NCBI GenBank assembly: GCA_937135955.1
Contig: CAKZOB010000061.1
Span: 1-64,000, forward strand
Source: an uncultured Anaerolineales bacterium
Lineage (GTDB): Bacteria > Chloroflexota > Anaerolineae > Aggregatilineales > Aggregatilineaceae
Direction of reading: 5' to 3'
Length of the DNA: 64,000 nt
Of this stretch, positions 1 through 9,078 are shown in pieces. The notes beneath the pieces are model-generated. The model searched no databases, was not told where the DNA came from, and worked only from the letters and a program-made list of their open reading frames with translations. Numbering within the stretch: the stretch's first letter is position 1; each line of letters begins with the position of its first letter. The position numbers and the translations under genes are program-made.

Positions 1-67
1 GTCGAGTCGGCCCGGACGGGGCCGCCAGGCGCTAACGTGGCCGGTTGCGGCGAGCGTAGCCTGGGAA

Positions 68-137
68 GCTCCCCGCTAAAGCGGGGGGAGCCGTCACTTG
101 CCTGTTCCAGCTCCTGCTAGCGCCTCACCACAGGCGC
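68..137. other. Two hairpins upstream of hom
   Basis: The first 273 bases hold no convincing gene. Two strong inverted repeats are visible: GCTCCCCGC (68-76) pairs with GCGGGGGGAGC (81-91) across a TAAA loop, and GCGCCT (120-125) pairs with AGGCGC (132-137). Neither has a long T run. They may be terminators of a gene left of the window or part of a structured leader. I tried to match the GGGAAG-hairpin arrangement to cobalamin and SAM riboswitch consensus sequences and could not do so convincingly. Confidence 0.4.
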
Positions 138-176
138 TTCATCGCACCGTTCGTGAGACTCAAACCCCAAGACTCT

Positions 177-205
177 TTGACGAAACAGGGGGCGCGTGCT
201 AGGCT
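177..205 (+). promoter_or_regulatory. Candidate promoter of hom
   Basis: TTGACG (177-182) is followed after exactly 17 bases by TAGGCT (200-205). The -35 box is good and the -10 box is poor (three of six consensus positions). The predicted transcription start near 212 leaves a leader of about 60 bases before the GTG start at 274. Confidence 0.3.
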
Positions 206-273
206 TGACCGCATCAGCCGCGCGCAAGACAGATCGTGCATCGGGCCACTCAAACGCAGGAGGAGGAAGGGCG

Positions 274-1359
274 GTGGCAGAACTCCAGCGTATCTCCCTC
301 ATTGTGGTGGGAGTGGGCAATGTAGGACGCGCCTTTCTGGCGCAAGTGGCGCAGACGCGAACCGCGCTGGCTCATCGCTATGGCATCTGGTTTGAGCCGA
401 TAGCGTTGCTGGACAGCAGCGGTGCGCTGTACGATCCCACTGGGTTGGGAATGGAGCGCGCCCAGGAAGCCGCGCGGGCCAAGGCGAACGGTCAGGCGCT
501 GGCCGACCTGGCGGGAGCACACTTGGGCGCGACAGCCGCAGCGATCATCGCCGAAGCCACCAATGCCGGTATTAGGCGGGCCATCGTGGTTGACACAACC
601 GCCGCGGATGGCATGGAAGCCTCTCTGCAACACGCCCTGGATTCTGGTTACGGCGTGGTGCTGGCCAACAAACGCCCGCTGGCCGGTTCGTGGGCAGTGG
701 CTCGCAGCTTCTTCGAGTCACCTCAGGCTCGCTTTGAGGCAACGGTTGGGGCTGGTCTGCCGGTGATCAATACCTTGCGCTATCTGGTAGACACGGGCGA
801 CGAAGTCTACCGCATTGAGGGCGCGCTGAGCGGTACACTCGGTTACCTGTGCAGCCGCCTGGAAGATGGTGAGCCGTTCTCGTTAGCGGTGGGCATGGCC
901 CGCTCGCGCGGCTATACCGAACCCGACCCGCGCGACGACCTCAGCGGGATGGATGTGGCGCGCAAGGCGCTGATCCTGGCGCGGCTGGCCGGTTGGGTGA
1001 TGGAGTTGAGCGACATTCGCGTTGACCCGCTCTACCCAGCGGAGATGGCGGCGCTGAGCGTGGACGAGTTCATGGCGCAGTTGCCGCGCCTGGATGCGGA
1101 TTTCGCCGCTTATATGGGGGCGTTGGCAGGGGTGCCGCGTTATCTGGCGGAGATCGGCCCTAAGGGAGGGGTAGTGGCTTTGCGCATGGTGGGCGAACGC
1201 CTGGCCGCCCAACTGCGGGGCACGGCCAACCTGGTATCGTTCTCCACTCGCCGCTACGACGAACACCCGCTCACGCTCAGCGGGCCAGGGGCCGGGTTGG
1301 AGGTCACCGCGGCGGCGGTGCTGCAAGACTGCGTACAGCTCGCCCGCGCCTGTGCTTAG
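274..1359 (+). CDS. hom: Homoserine dehydrogenase
   Basis: NADP-dependent reduction of aspartate semialdehyde to homoserine, the branch point to threonine and methionine in the cytoplasm. The 361-residue product opens with a Rossmann motif (VVGVGNVGRAF). It carries ANKRPLAG, the substrate-domain stretch EGALSGTLGYLCSRLEDG, and a C-terminal segment with HPLTLSGPGAGLEVTAAAV, all typical of the ThrA/MetL-type homoserine dehydrogenase domain. There is no fused aspartokinase and no C-terminal ACT domain, so feedback control by threonine through ACT is not expected. The open frame extends upstream to 196. I chose GTG 274 because AGGAGGAAGG lies just before it and the family fold begins there. The gene is followed after about 290 bases by the arginine operon and is probably a separate unit. 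Confidence 0.9.
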   Translation: MAELQRISLIVVGVGNVGRAFLAQVAQTRTALAHRYGIWFEPIALLDSSGALYDPTGLGMERAQEAARAKANGQALADLAGAHLGATAAAIIAEATNAGIRRAIVVDTTAADGMEASLQHALDSGYGVVLANKRPLAGSWAVARSFFESPQARFEATVGAGLPVINTLRYLVDTGDEVYRIEGALSGTLGYLCSRLEDGEPFSLAVGMARSRGYTEPDPRDDLSGMDVARKALILARLAGWVMELSDIRVDPLYPAEMAALSVDEFMAQLPRLDADFAAYMGALAGVPRYLAEIGPKGGVVALRMVGERLAAQLRGTANLVSFSTRRYDEHPLTLSGPGAGLEVTAAAVLQDCVQLARACA

Positions 1360-1418
1360 GCAAACGTACTAGGGGCGTTCGGGGAAAGAATTTGGACAAA
1401 TGATACAAAGCGGCTGGC

Positions 1419-1447
1419 TTGCCGGAATGCCATCCCTGTGCTATCGT
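1419..1447 (+). promoter_or_regulatory. Candidate promoter of the arginine operon leader
   Basis: TTGCCG (1419-1424), 17 bases, TATCGT (1442-1447), each box matching four of six sigma-70 positions. The predicted start near 1454 gives a leader of about 190 bases containing the Arg-rich ORF (1487-1555) and the terminator (1597-1625). A short palindrome ATTTG-GA-CAAAT (1390-1401) lies upstream and could be a regulator site, but it is too short to be sure. Confidence 0.35.
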
Positions 1448-1486
1448 TATGCCCGTCCAAGCGATGTACCTGTGAGCGTCTGTCCC

Positions 1487-1555
1487 ATGCTTCATCTTGT
1501 TGAGATCCGTCGTCCCCGTCGCCGTCCGGCTCCCTGCCAGGGGGGTCCGGATTAG
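1487..1555 (+). CDS. Putative arginine leader peptide (attenuator peptide)
   Basis: A 22-codon ORF, ATG 1487 to TAG 1553-1555, lies in the leader of argC. Its middle reads Ile-Arg-Arg-Pro-Arg-Arg-Arg-Pro: five Arg codons (CGT CGT, CGT CGC CGT) within six consecutive codons at 1508-1525. The neighbouring operon makes arginine, so a ribosome translating this frame would sense charged Arg-tRNA. The stop codon overlaps the 5' arm of a predicted antiterminator (1554-1565), which is the expected geometry for ribosome-controlled attenuation. An in-frame GTG at 1472 would add five residues. The weak point is the lack of a strong Shine-Dalgarno sequence: only GTGAG lies upstream, at a long spacing. 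Translation is therefore inferred. Confidence 0.6.
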   Translation: MLHLVEIRRPRRRPAPCQGGPD

Positions 1556-1603
1556 CGGGGTTTGGGCCAGCGCCACGCGACGAAGCCTGCGAAACCAACC
1601 GCT
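1554..1603 (+). promoter_or_regulatory. Predicted antiterminator of the arg leader
   Basis: AGCGGGGTTTGGG (1554-1566) can pair with AAACCAACCGCT (1592-1603): AGCGG with CCGCT, then TT with AA and GG with CC, with small bulges. The 3' arm includes the first half of the terminator stem (1597-1608), so the two structures exclude each other. The 5' arm starts inside the TAG stop of the leader ORF. A ribosome that reaches the stop would mask it, while one stalled at the Arg codons about 30-45 bases upstream would leave it free. Pairing was worked out by eye, not by energy calculation. Confidence 0.5.
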
Positions 1604-1625
1604 CTCGGACCCGAGGGCGGTTTTT
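1597..1625 (+). terminator. Intrinsic terminator (attenuator) before argC
   Basis: AACCGCTCTCGG (1597-1608) pairs with CCGAGGGCGGTT (1611-1622) with one G-U pair, and five T follow from 1621. It lies after the leader ORF and only 23 bases before the argC start, so it sits inside the operon leader rather than behind a gene. It would stop transcription of argCBDAJ unless the antiterminator forms. Confidence 0.8.
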
Positions 1626-1647
1626 CGTTACCTCAGTGAGGCGAAAG

Positions 1648-2664
1648 ATGACTATTCGCGCAGGAATCTATGGAGCGACCGGTTACACCGGCCTGGAACT
1701 GGTGCGCCTGTTGGCCGGGCACCCTGCGGTGAGCATCGCCTTTGCCACATCCGAGACATCTGCCGGGCAGAGTCTGCGGCAGAGCTGGCCGCAAGCCCCC
1801 GATCTGCCCCTGGTGACGGCGGCGGACGCGCCGTTGGACGCTGTAGATGTGGTATTCCTCTGTCTGCCGCATACCCGCTCTGCCCCGCTTGCAGCGCAGG
1901 CCCTGGCGCACGGCGTGCGTGTCGTTGATCTGTCCGCTGACCTGCGCCTGAATGATCCGGCGGTCTATGCCCGCTGGTATGGCGTGACGCATCCGATGCC
2001 CGATCTGCTGCCCGTCCCTTACGGATTGCCGGAGCTAGGGCGTGAGCACCTGCGTGGCGCGCGTTGTATTGCCAACCCGGGCTGCTATGCTACTGCGGTG
2101 TTGCTGGCGCTGACTCCATTGGCGCGCGCGGGAGTGCTAGTACCGGGCGCGCCGCTTATTGTAGACGCCAAGTCGGGCGTCTCTGGCGCGGGCCGCACGC
2201 CCAAGCAGAATATCCTGTTCTGCGAGGTGCACGGCAATTTCTCACCCTACAGCATCGGGCGGGCACACCGTCACCTGGCCGAGATCGAGCAGGTGTTGGC
2301 CGCGGAGAACCCTTCTCTGGGGCCGGTGATCTTCAGTCCGCACCTGTTACCTACCGACCGGGGCATCCTGGCGACGGTGTACGCGCCGGTGACCGATATG
2401 GCGGCGGCTCAGGCTGCGCTGCGAGAGCTATATGCCGGCGAGTCGCTGGTAGAGGTGTTGCCGCCTGGCGAACTGGCAACTCTGGGGCACACCGTGCGCA
2501 CGCCGCGCGCCGTCCTCTCGCTGACGCCCGTCACCGACTCGCTGCTGATCGTGGTGTGTACGCTGGATAACCTGCTCAAGGGCGCATCGTCGCAGGCGGT
2601 GCAGAACTTTAACCTGATGTTCGACCTGCCAGAGGCGACCGGCTTGTTGTCAGCAGGGGCGTGA
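1648..2664 (+). CDS. argC: N-acetyl-gamma-glutamyl-phosphate reductase
   Basis: NADPH-dependent reduction of N-acetylglutamyl-5-phosphate to the semialdehyde, the third step of arginine synthesis. The 338-residue product has the N-terminal nucleotide motif GIYGATGYTGLELVRLL and the catalytic-cysteine segment ANPGCYATAVLLAL, with the typical KSGVSGAGR stretch after it. Length fits the family. The frame is open to a GTG at 1636. I chose ATG 1648 because GTGAGGCG lies at good spacing before it and the Rossmann fold starts at once. It is the first gene of argC-argB-argD-argA-argJ and lies directly behind the attenuator terminator. Confidence 0.95.
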   Translation: MTIRAGIYGATGYTGLELVRLLAGHPAVSIAFATSETSAGQSLRQSWPQAPDLPLVTAADAPLDAVDVVFLCLPHTRSAPLAAQALAHGVRVVDLSADLRLNDPAVYARWYGVTHPMPDLLPVPYGLPELGREHLRGARCIANPGCYATAVLLALTPLARAGVLVPGAPLIVDAKSGVSGAGRTPKQNILFCEVHGNFSPYSIGRAHRHLAEIEQVLAAENPSLGPVIFSPHLLPTDRGILATVYAPVTDMAAAQAALRELYAGESLVEVLPPGELATLGHTVRTPRAVLSLTPVTDSLLIVVCTLDNLLKGASSQAVQNFNLMFDLPEATGLLSAGA

Positions 2665-2677
2665 GGGAGGGCGAGAA

Positions 2678-3442
2678 ATGGCAAGCGCGGTTATGGCTCC
2701 TCTGCTGATCAAGGTGGGGGGCAACGATCTCGACCAGGCCGGTTTCGTCGAGGCGCTGGCCGAGGTGATTGCGCAGGTGCAGAGCCGACGGCCATGCGTG
2801 CTGGTGCACGGCGGCGGGCGCGCGATCAGCGAAATCGGGCAACTGTTTGGGTTACAGCCCAGCTATGTCAACGGACAGCGCGTGACGGACGCGGCAGCGT
2901 TGGAAGTGGCGGAGATGGTGCTCTCTGGCAAAGTCAACAAAGAACTGGTGCGCGCGCTGCTGCAACACGGCGTAGATGCGCAGGGCATGAGCGGCGTAGA
3001 TCGTGGGCTGCTGCGCGTCGAGCCATGGGCACCGGAGTTGGGGCGTGTGGGGCGAATTGTGGCCGTGCGCGCTGGCGTGTTGCTTGATCTGTGTGCCGCA
3101 GGCGTCGTGCCGGTCATTTCGCCGATTTCGCTGGGGCCGGACGGAGCCTACAACGTCAACGCCGATCACGCTGCCGGAGCCATCGCTGCCGCGATAGGGG
3201 CGGCTCAGGCCGTCTTTGTCACCAACGTTGCCGGTGTGCAGGTCAACGGAACGGTTGCGGCGCGGTTGACGGCGCAGGAAGTCAACGCGCTGATCCAGGA
3301 CGGCGTGATTACTGGCGGGATGATCCCCAAAGTGCAGGCGGCCCTGTCTGCGCTCGAAGCGGGTGTGCCCCGCGCTGTGATCACCAATCTGGCTGGACTG
3401 GCCGCAGGTGGCGGCACTGAGTTTGTAGCGCAACGCGCGTAG
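2678..3442 (+). CDS. argB: Acetylglutamate kinase
   Basis: Phosphorylates N-acetylglutamate with ATP, the second arginine step. The 254-residue product shows the amino-acid-kinase features LLIKVGGN at the N terminus, the glycine-rich VLVHGGGRAISE, the substrate loop SGKVNKELV, YNVNADHAAGAIAAAIGA, and TGGMIPKVQAAL near the C terminus. It lies 13 bases after argC and 17 before argD. It is short and lacks the N-terminal extension of arginine-inhibited hexameric kinases, which suggests (inference) a form not controlled by arginine and a larger role for transcriptional control. Confidence 0.95.
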   Translation: MASAVMAPLLIKVGGNDLDQAGFVEALAEVIAQVQSRRPCVLVHGGGRAISEIGQLFGLQPSYVNGQRVTDAAALEVAEMVLSGKVNKELVRALLQHGVDAQGMSGVDRGLLRVEPWAPELGRVGRIVAVRAGVLLDLCAAGVVPVISPISLGPDGAYNVNADHAAGAIAAAIGAAQAVFVTNVAGVQVNGTVAARLTAQEVNALIQDGVITGGMIPKVQAALSALEAGVPRAVITNLAGLAAGGGTEFVAQRA

Positions 3443-3459
3443 GAGGAAAGAGAGGAGTC

Positions 3460-4647
3460 ATGGCTGAGACAATTCCCGAAAAGACGGCTCGCTACGTGCT
3501 CAACACCTATGCGCGCGCGCCGTTCGTGCTGGTGCAGGGGCAGGGGGCATTGCTGACCGATAGCGACGGCAAGACCTACCTCGACTTCGCGGCGGGTATC
3601 AGCGTCAATGCGCTGGGGCACGCCGACCAAGACCTGGTGACGGCGGTCAGCGAACAGATCGCCACGCTGGGACATGTCTGCAACCTGTTCTATTCCGCCC
3701 CGCAAGCCGAACTGGCTGAGTTACTGTGTCAGCATTCGTTCGCCGACAAGGTCTACTTCGCTAACTCCGGCGCAGAAGCGGTCGAGGCGGCGATCAAGTT
3801 CGCCCGCAAGTACGCCCGCGAGACGTACGGCCCCGGCAAAACAGGGCTGGTGGCCTTCACCGGCGCGTTTCATGGGCGCACGGCGGGGGCGCTGGCGCTC
3901 ACCGCGCGCGAGAAGTATCAGGCTCCCTTTCGACCGCTGCTGCCCGGCGTGACCTTTGCTCCGTTCAACGATCCTGCCGCTGCAGAGAAAGTCATCGGGC
4001 CGGAGACATGCGCCGTGTTTGTCGAGCCGGTGCAGGGCGAGGGAGGTATTCACCCGGCCACGCCCGCATTTCTGCAAACCCTGCGGGCACTGTGCGATCA
4101 GTATGGGGCGCTGCTCATCTTCGACGAGATTCAGTGCGGCATGGGGCGCACTGGTAAGCTCTGGGCCTATGAGCATGTCGGCGTGCAGCCGGATATGATG
4201 ACGGTGGCCAAGGCGCTGGGCGGCGGGTTGCCTATCGGCGCAACGCTGCTCACCGAGCGCGTGGCCGAGGTGATGGCCGTGGGCGATCATGGCAGCACGT
4301 TTGCCGGTGGGCCGGTCGTTTGCCGGGCGGCGCAGGTGGTCTTGAGCCGGGTCAGTCAGCCGGAGTTCCTGGCTCAGGTGACGCACAAAGGGGCGTTGCT
4401 GAAAGAGCGGTTGTGCGAACTGAACTCGCCGCACCTGGTCGAAGTGCGGGGGCTTGGCCTGATGATCGGCGTGGAGTTTGACCGGGATGTGGCACCGCTG
4501 ATCCAGGCTGGCCATGCACACGGCGTGCTGATGATCAACGCCGGGCCGCGTGTACTGCGTCTGCTGCCGCCACTGATCATCAGCGAGGCACAGATCGAGC
4601 AGTTCGTCACCATTCTGCGGCGCATCTTGCAGGAGACCTGGGCCTGA
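3460..4647 (+). CDS. argD: Acetylornithine aminotransferase
   Basis: PLP-dependent class III aminotransferase making N-acetylornithine from the semialdehyde and glutamate. The 395-residue product has YFANSGAEAVEAAIKFARKYA, GAFHGRT, the PLP-pairing FDEIQCGMGRTG and the Schiff-base lysine in MTVAKALGGGLPIGA. GGAGGAAAGAGAGGAG precedes ATG 3460. Its TGA overlaps the ATG of the next gene (ATGA at 4645-4648 region), so translational coupling with the acetyltransferase is likely. Enzymes of this family often also act in lysine synthesis as succinyl-diaminopimelate aminotransferase, which cannot be settled from the sequence. Confidence 0.95.
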   Translation: MAETIPEKTARYVLNTYARAPFVLVQGQGALLTDSDGKTYLDFAAGISVNALGHADQDLVTAVSEQIATLGHVCNLFYSAPQAELAELLCQHSFADKVYFANSGAEAVEAAIKFARKYARETYGPGKTGLVAFTGAFHGRTAGALALTAREKYQAPFRPLLPGVTFAPFNDPAAAEKVIGPETCAVFVEPVQGEGGIHPATPAFLQTLRALCDQYGALLIFDEIQCGMGRTGKLWAYEHVGVQPDMMTVAKALGGGLPIGATLLTERVAEVMAVGDHGSTFAGGPVVCRAAQVVLSRVSQPEFLAQVTHKGALLKERLCELNSPHLVEVRGLGLMIGVEFDRDVAPLIQAGHAHGVLMINAGPRVLRLLPPLIISEAQIEQFVTILRRILQETWA

Positions 4648-5115
4648 TGATCATCCGTCACCCGTACCCGCACGAGGTAGAGACCATCCGCGGCCTGTTT
4701 GCGGCAGAGGTGGCCGCCGGGCTGATGTTGCCCCGCTCTCCGGAACAGATTCTGCGACACCTGGGCGACTGGCTGGTGGCCGAAGAAGAAGGGCAGATCG
4801 TCGGCTGTGTGTCGCTGGTCTTCTTCAACGGCACGCTGGCCGAAGTGCGCTCGCTGGCGGTGCGCTCTGATCAGCGAGGGCGTGGCATTGGTAGCCGTCT
4901 GGTCGAAGCAGCAGTGCGACAGGCCCAGGAGCGCGGCGTCCGGCGGGTGCTCGCCCTCACCCGCGCGGCGGGCCTGTTCGAACGGCTGGGATTTGTGCGC
5001 GATGCGGTGGGCAACTTCCCGGAGAAAGTCTGGCGCGATTGTGCGCCGTGCCCCTTCCGCCATCGCTGCGACGAGATCGCCTTGGTGTTGGAGCTGATGC
5101 CAGGAGAGACCGATC

Positions 5116-6303
<1,188 letters not shown>

Positions 6304-6336
6304 GGGCCGATTGCCGTTGTGCATAGTGCCTCTCAC

Positions 6337-6367
6337 TTGTACAGACTGTACAACGAGGCACGCCTCG
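6337..6367. promoter_or_regulatory. Two abutting perfect palindromes
   Basis: In the 402-base gap between argJ and the transporter, TTGTACAG-A-CTGTACAA (6337-6353) is a perfect 17-base inverted repeat, followed without a gap by CGAGGC-AC-GCCTCG (6354-6367). The first looks like a dimeric repressor operator (it resembles GntR-family TTGTAC-GTACAA sites). The second could be a weak terminator stem of the arg operon, although it has no T run. No gene is visible between here and the promoter at 6512. Confidence 0.45.
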
Positions 6368-6511
6368 CACCATACTAAAATAGGATGTGCACGCTGCCCA
6401 TAGCGCACACACGCCTTTCGCTTTCCCTCGCTGATGCCTGGTGTGTCGCCCGATAGTCTGGTAAGGCATAGCCTTTTGTGCATCATGCCCGTATTGGGCG
6501 AAGTTCATCAT

Positions 6512-6540
6512 TTGACAGCTCAGGGAAAAATTGATAATTT
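6512..6540 (+). promoter_or_regulatory. Promoter of the amino-acid ABC transporter operon
   Basis: A consensus TTGACA (6512-6517), 17 bases, then TAATTT (6535-6540), inside a markedly AT-rich stretch (6505-6600) in an otherwise GC-rich region. The predicted start near 6547 gives a leader of about 160 bases before aapJ. Confidence 0.6.
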
Positions 6541-6604
6541 AGAAAAAATGTCTAATCGTTATACAAAAGAACGAACATTCTTATTAGTAAGAGAAAGGAG
6601 GTGA

Positions 6605-6709
6605 CTGCGGCCAATCCGGCGGCTCATCCTCGGGCTTAAGAGAGCTTTTCGTACGGCTCAGTCCAAAGAACCTCATGTAGTTTTAGTCATCAAGGAGGAA
6701 GCACCATGA
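6605..6709 (+). other. Possible non-ATG leader ORF before aapJ
   Basis: AAAGGAGGTGA (6594-6604), an almost perfect complement of the 16S rRNA 3' end, is followed by an open frame from CTG 6605 through 34 codons. It ends at TGA 6707-6709, which overlaps the aapJ ATG (ATGA). It is basic, with about eight Arg/Lys. CTG starts are rare and there is no terminator in the leader, so this may only be a strong ribosome-loading site. It is listed because the strong Shine-Dalgarno sequence has no other start behind it. Confidence 0.25.
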
Positions 6710-7755
6710 AGAAAGTACGCTTGTTCGGCCTGCTGTCGGCGCTGTTGCTGATCATGTCTCTGGCCGCGCCCTTCGCCTCGGCCCAGGAAGGGGGCAGCAT
6801 CCTCGACCAGGTGCGCGCCCGCGGTTCCCTGATCTGCGGGGTCAACGGTGGGCTGCCCGGCTTTGGGTATCTCGATCCGGACACAGGCCAGATGCTCGGC
6901 TTCGATGCCGATTTCTGCCGTGCGCTGGCGGCAGCCATCTTTGGCGAAGTGACGTCCGATAATCTGGTTTTTGTCCAGTTGACAGCTGCCGAGCGCTTCA
7001 CTGCCGTTCAGAATCGCCAGGTTGACGTGCTGTTCCGCAATGCTACCTGGACGTTGCAGCGCGACGCCGAGCTGGGCATTGACTTCGGCCCGACCAACTT
7101 CTACGACGGGCAGGGTGTGATGGTGCCAGCAGACCTGGGCGTATCTTCGATTGACGATCTGGACGGCGCGTCCATCTGCGTATTGACCGGCACAACCACC
7201 GAACTGAACATCACCGAGGCGATGGAGAAGCGCGGCCTCAGCTATGAACTGGTCAAATTCGAGCAGCCCACTCAAACGCTCGGTGGCCTTGAAGAGGGGC
7301 GCTGTGACGCGCTGACCTCGGACATCAGCCAGCTTGCTGGTCTGCGTAGCAGCGCGGCTGATCCGGGGCGCTATATCATCCTGCCCGATGTGATCTCCAA
7401 GGAACCGCTCTCTCCGGCCTATATCGAGGGCGATCCGGTGTGGGCGGATGTGGTCAGGTGGACGGTGTATGCCACGATCCAGGCCGAAGAATATGGCATC
7501 ACCCAGGCCAATATTGACGAGTTCCTGGCCAGCGACGACGCGGCGATCCAGCGCTTCCTGGGGCAGGGCGATCAGGCCAGCGGTTCGTTGCTGGGGCTGG
7601 ACAATGATTTTGTGGTCAACATCATCCGCGCCGTGGGCAACTATGGCGAAATCTTCGAGCGCAATGTGGGCGTCAATAGCCCGCTGGGGCTGGAGCGTGG
7701 CCTGAACGCCCTGTGGAGCGATGGCGGCTTGATCTATGCACCAGCCTGGCGTTAG
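6706..7755 (+). CDS. aapJ: Amino-acid ABC transporter substrate-binding protein
   Basis: Extracytoplasmic binding protein of a general L-amino-acid importer (AapJ/BztA type). The 349-residue precursor has a signal peptide (KKVRLFG, then a hydrophobic LLSALLLIMSLAAPFASA) with cleavage expected before QEGG. No lipobox is seen. The mature part begins ILDQVRARGSLICGVNGGLPGFG and contains GFDADFCRALAAAIFG, both typical of family-3 binding proteins of the AapJ branch. ATG 6706 follows AAGGAGGAAGCACC. It heads an operon with aapQ, aapM and aapP. The 120-base gap behind it is the longest in the operon. Confidence 0.92.
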   Translation: MKKVRLFGLLSALLLIMSLAAPFASAQEGGSILDQVRARGSLICGVNGGLPGFGYLDPDTGQMLGFDADFCRALAAAIFGEVTSDNLVFVQLTAAERFTAVQNRQVDVLFRNATWTLQRDAELGIDFGPTNFYDGQGVMVPADLGVSSIDDLDGASICVLTGTTTELNITEAMEKRGLSYELVKFEQPTQTLGGLEEGRCDALTSDISQLAGLRSSAADPGRYIILPDVISKEPLSPAYIEGDPVWADVVRWTVYATIQAEEYGITQANIDEFLASDDAAIQRFLGQGDQASGSLLGLDNDFVVNIIRAVGNYGEIFERNVGVNSPLGLERGLNALWSDGGLIYAPAWR

Positions 7756-7874
7756 TATCAGGTAGTGCGCTGAGCCATGCCCATAACCCGGAGGCGTGGA
7801 GGTTTCTGCGCCTCCGGGCGTTGCCGTATCGGCGGGGCGTCTGCGACTGACCCGGGTGACGACAGGATCGAGCC

Positions 7875-9077
7875 ATGCCCGATCAGCGAGCTTCCACCTT
7901 CGATGTAGCCCGTCATGCGCCAGTCCCCTTCTGGCGCGATATTCGCTTCATTCAGGCTTTTCTGCAGGTGCTGTTCCTCGTCGCCGTGATCGCCTTCGGC
8001 TATACGTTGATTCACAACCTGGTGAACAACCTGGCCGACAACCGCATGGCCATCAATTTCGGCGCATTCGATCGCCCCTTCGGCACCAATATCTCTGAAG
8101 GCACCACAGATTTCGATCCGTCTACGACCTCGAACTGGGAAGCGCTGTTCATCGGCTTCCGCAATACGTTGCGCGTCGTCGCGGTGGGGCTGGTGGGCGC
8201 TACGTTGCTGGGTGTGCTGATCGGCATTGGGCGGCTTTCCAGCAACTTCCTGGTGCGGTCGGTCACCATTGCCTATATCGAGCTGTTCCGCAATACACCC
8301 TTGCTGGTGCAACTGTATTTCCTCTACCGGGGTCTGCGCGTGACCATGCCGGAGCGCATCCAGGACTCCTACAAGCTGCCTGGGCCAATCTACGTCAACC
8401 GGCGCGCGGTCAATTTCCCTTCCATTCAGGGCACCGAAAAGGTTGAGATTTTCTATGTCCTGGTGCTGATAGGGCTGGTGCTGGGGATCGCGCTGTGGAT
8501 ATGGCGCTTGCGCGTGCAGGATCGCACCGGTCAGCCGGCGAACGTGCTACGCTGGTTCGTGCCGACCGTGCTGCTCTTTGCGGCGGCGGGATGGGGGCTG
8601 GCTGGCGGGCCGTTCCGGGTCGAGCATCCGCAGCTCAGGCGCTTTAATTTCGAGGGTGGCGACAAGCTCTCGATGGAATACATCACCCTGACGCTGGGCC
8701 TGATCCTGTATACCGCGGCCTTCATTGCCGACATTGTGCGGGCGGGCATCCAGGCCGTGCCTTATGGGCAGATCGAGGCGGCGCGCGCGCAGGGTTTCAC
8801 CAACAACCAGATGCTGCGCCTGATTGTCTTGCCGCAGGCGCTGCGGCTGATCATCCCGCCGCTGGGCAACCAGTACCTGAACCTGGCCAAGAACTCCAGC
8901 CTGGGTATTGCCATCGGCTTCTTCGATGTGTACAACATCGCCAGCATCATCTCCAACCAGACAGGGCAGTCGGTGGCGGTGTTCGCGATCATGATGGCCA
9001 TCTACCTGAGCACCAGCCTGGCAATTTCGCTGGTGATGAACGCGGTCAACTACAGTTTGCGCCTGAGGAGCCGGTAA
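7875..9077 (+). CDS. aapQ: Amino-acid ABC transporter permease, AapQ/BztB type
   Basis: First membrane subunit of the general L-amino-acid importer, 400 residues, close to the usual AapQ length. A first membrane segment (about residues 20-45) is followed by an extracytoplasmic stretch. The permease domain then begins with FRNTLRVVAVGLVGATLLGVLIGIGRLS and has FRNTPLLVQLYFLYRG. The EAA loop that docks on the ATPase reads GQIEAARAQGFTNNQMLRLIVLPQALR. AGGATCGAG precedes ATG 7875. It is separated from aapM by one base, so translation is coupled. Confidence 0.92.
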   Translation: MPDQRASTFDVARHAPVPFWRDIRFIQAFLQVLFLVAVIAFGYTLIHNLVNNLADNRMAINFGAFDRPFGTNISEGTTDFDPSTTSNWEALFIGFRNTLRVVAVGLVGATLLGVLIGIGRLSSNFLVRSVTIAYIELFRNTPLLVQLYFLYRGLRVTMPERIQDSYKLPGPIYVNRRAVNFPSIQGTEKVEIFYVLVLIGLVLGIALWIWRLRVQDRTGQPANVLRWFVPTVLLFAAAGWGLAGGPFRVEHPQLRRFNFEGGDKLSMEYITLTLGLILYTAAFIADIVRAGIQAVPYGQIEAARAQGFTNNQMLRLIVLPQALRLIIPPLGNQYLNLAKNSSLGIAIGFFDVYNIASIISNQTGQSVAVFAIMMAIYLSTSLAISLVMNAVNYSLRLRSR

Positions 9078-9078
9078 T

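Noticed and set aside
1-137. Cobalamin or SAM riboswitch before hom
   Set aside because: A GGGAAG followed by a hairpin gave a faint resemblance, but the conserved core bases on either side are missing and the region is cut by the window edge.
1360-1647. T-box riboswitch for the arginine operon
   Set aside because: No T-box core (TGGNACCGCG-like) and no specifier-loop pattern are visible. The Arg-rich ORF and terminator explain the leader better.
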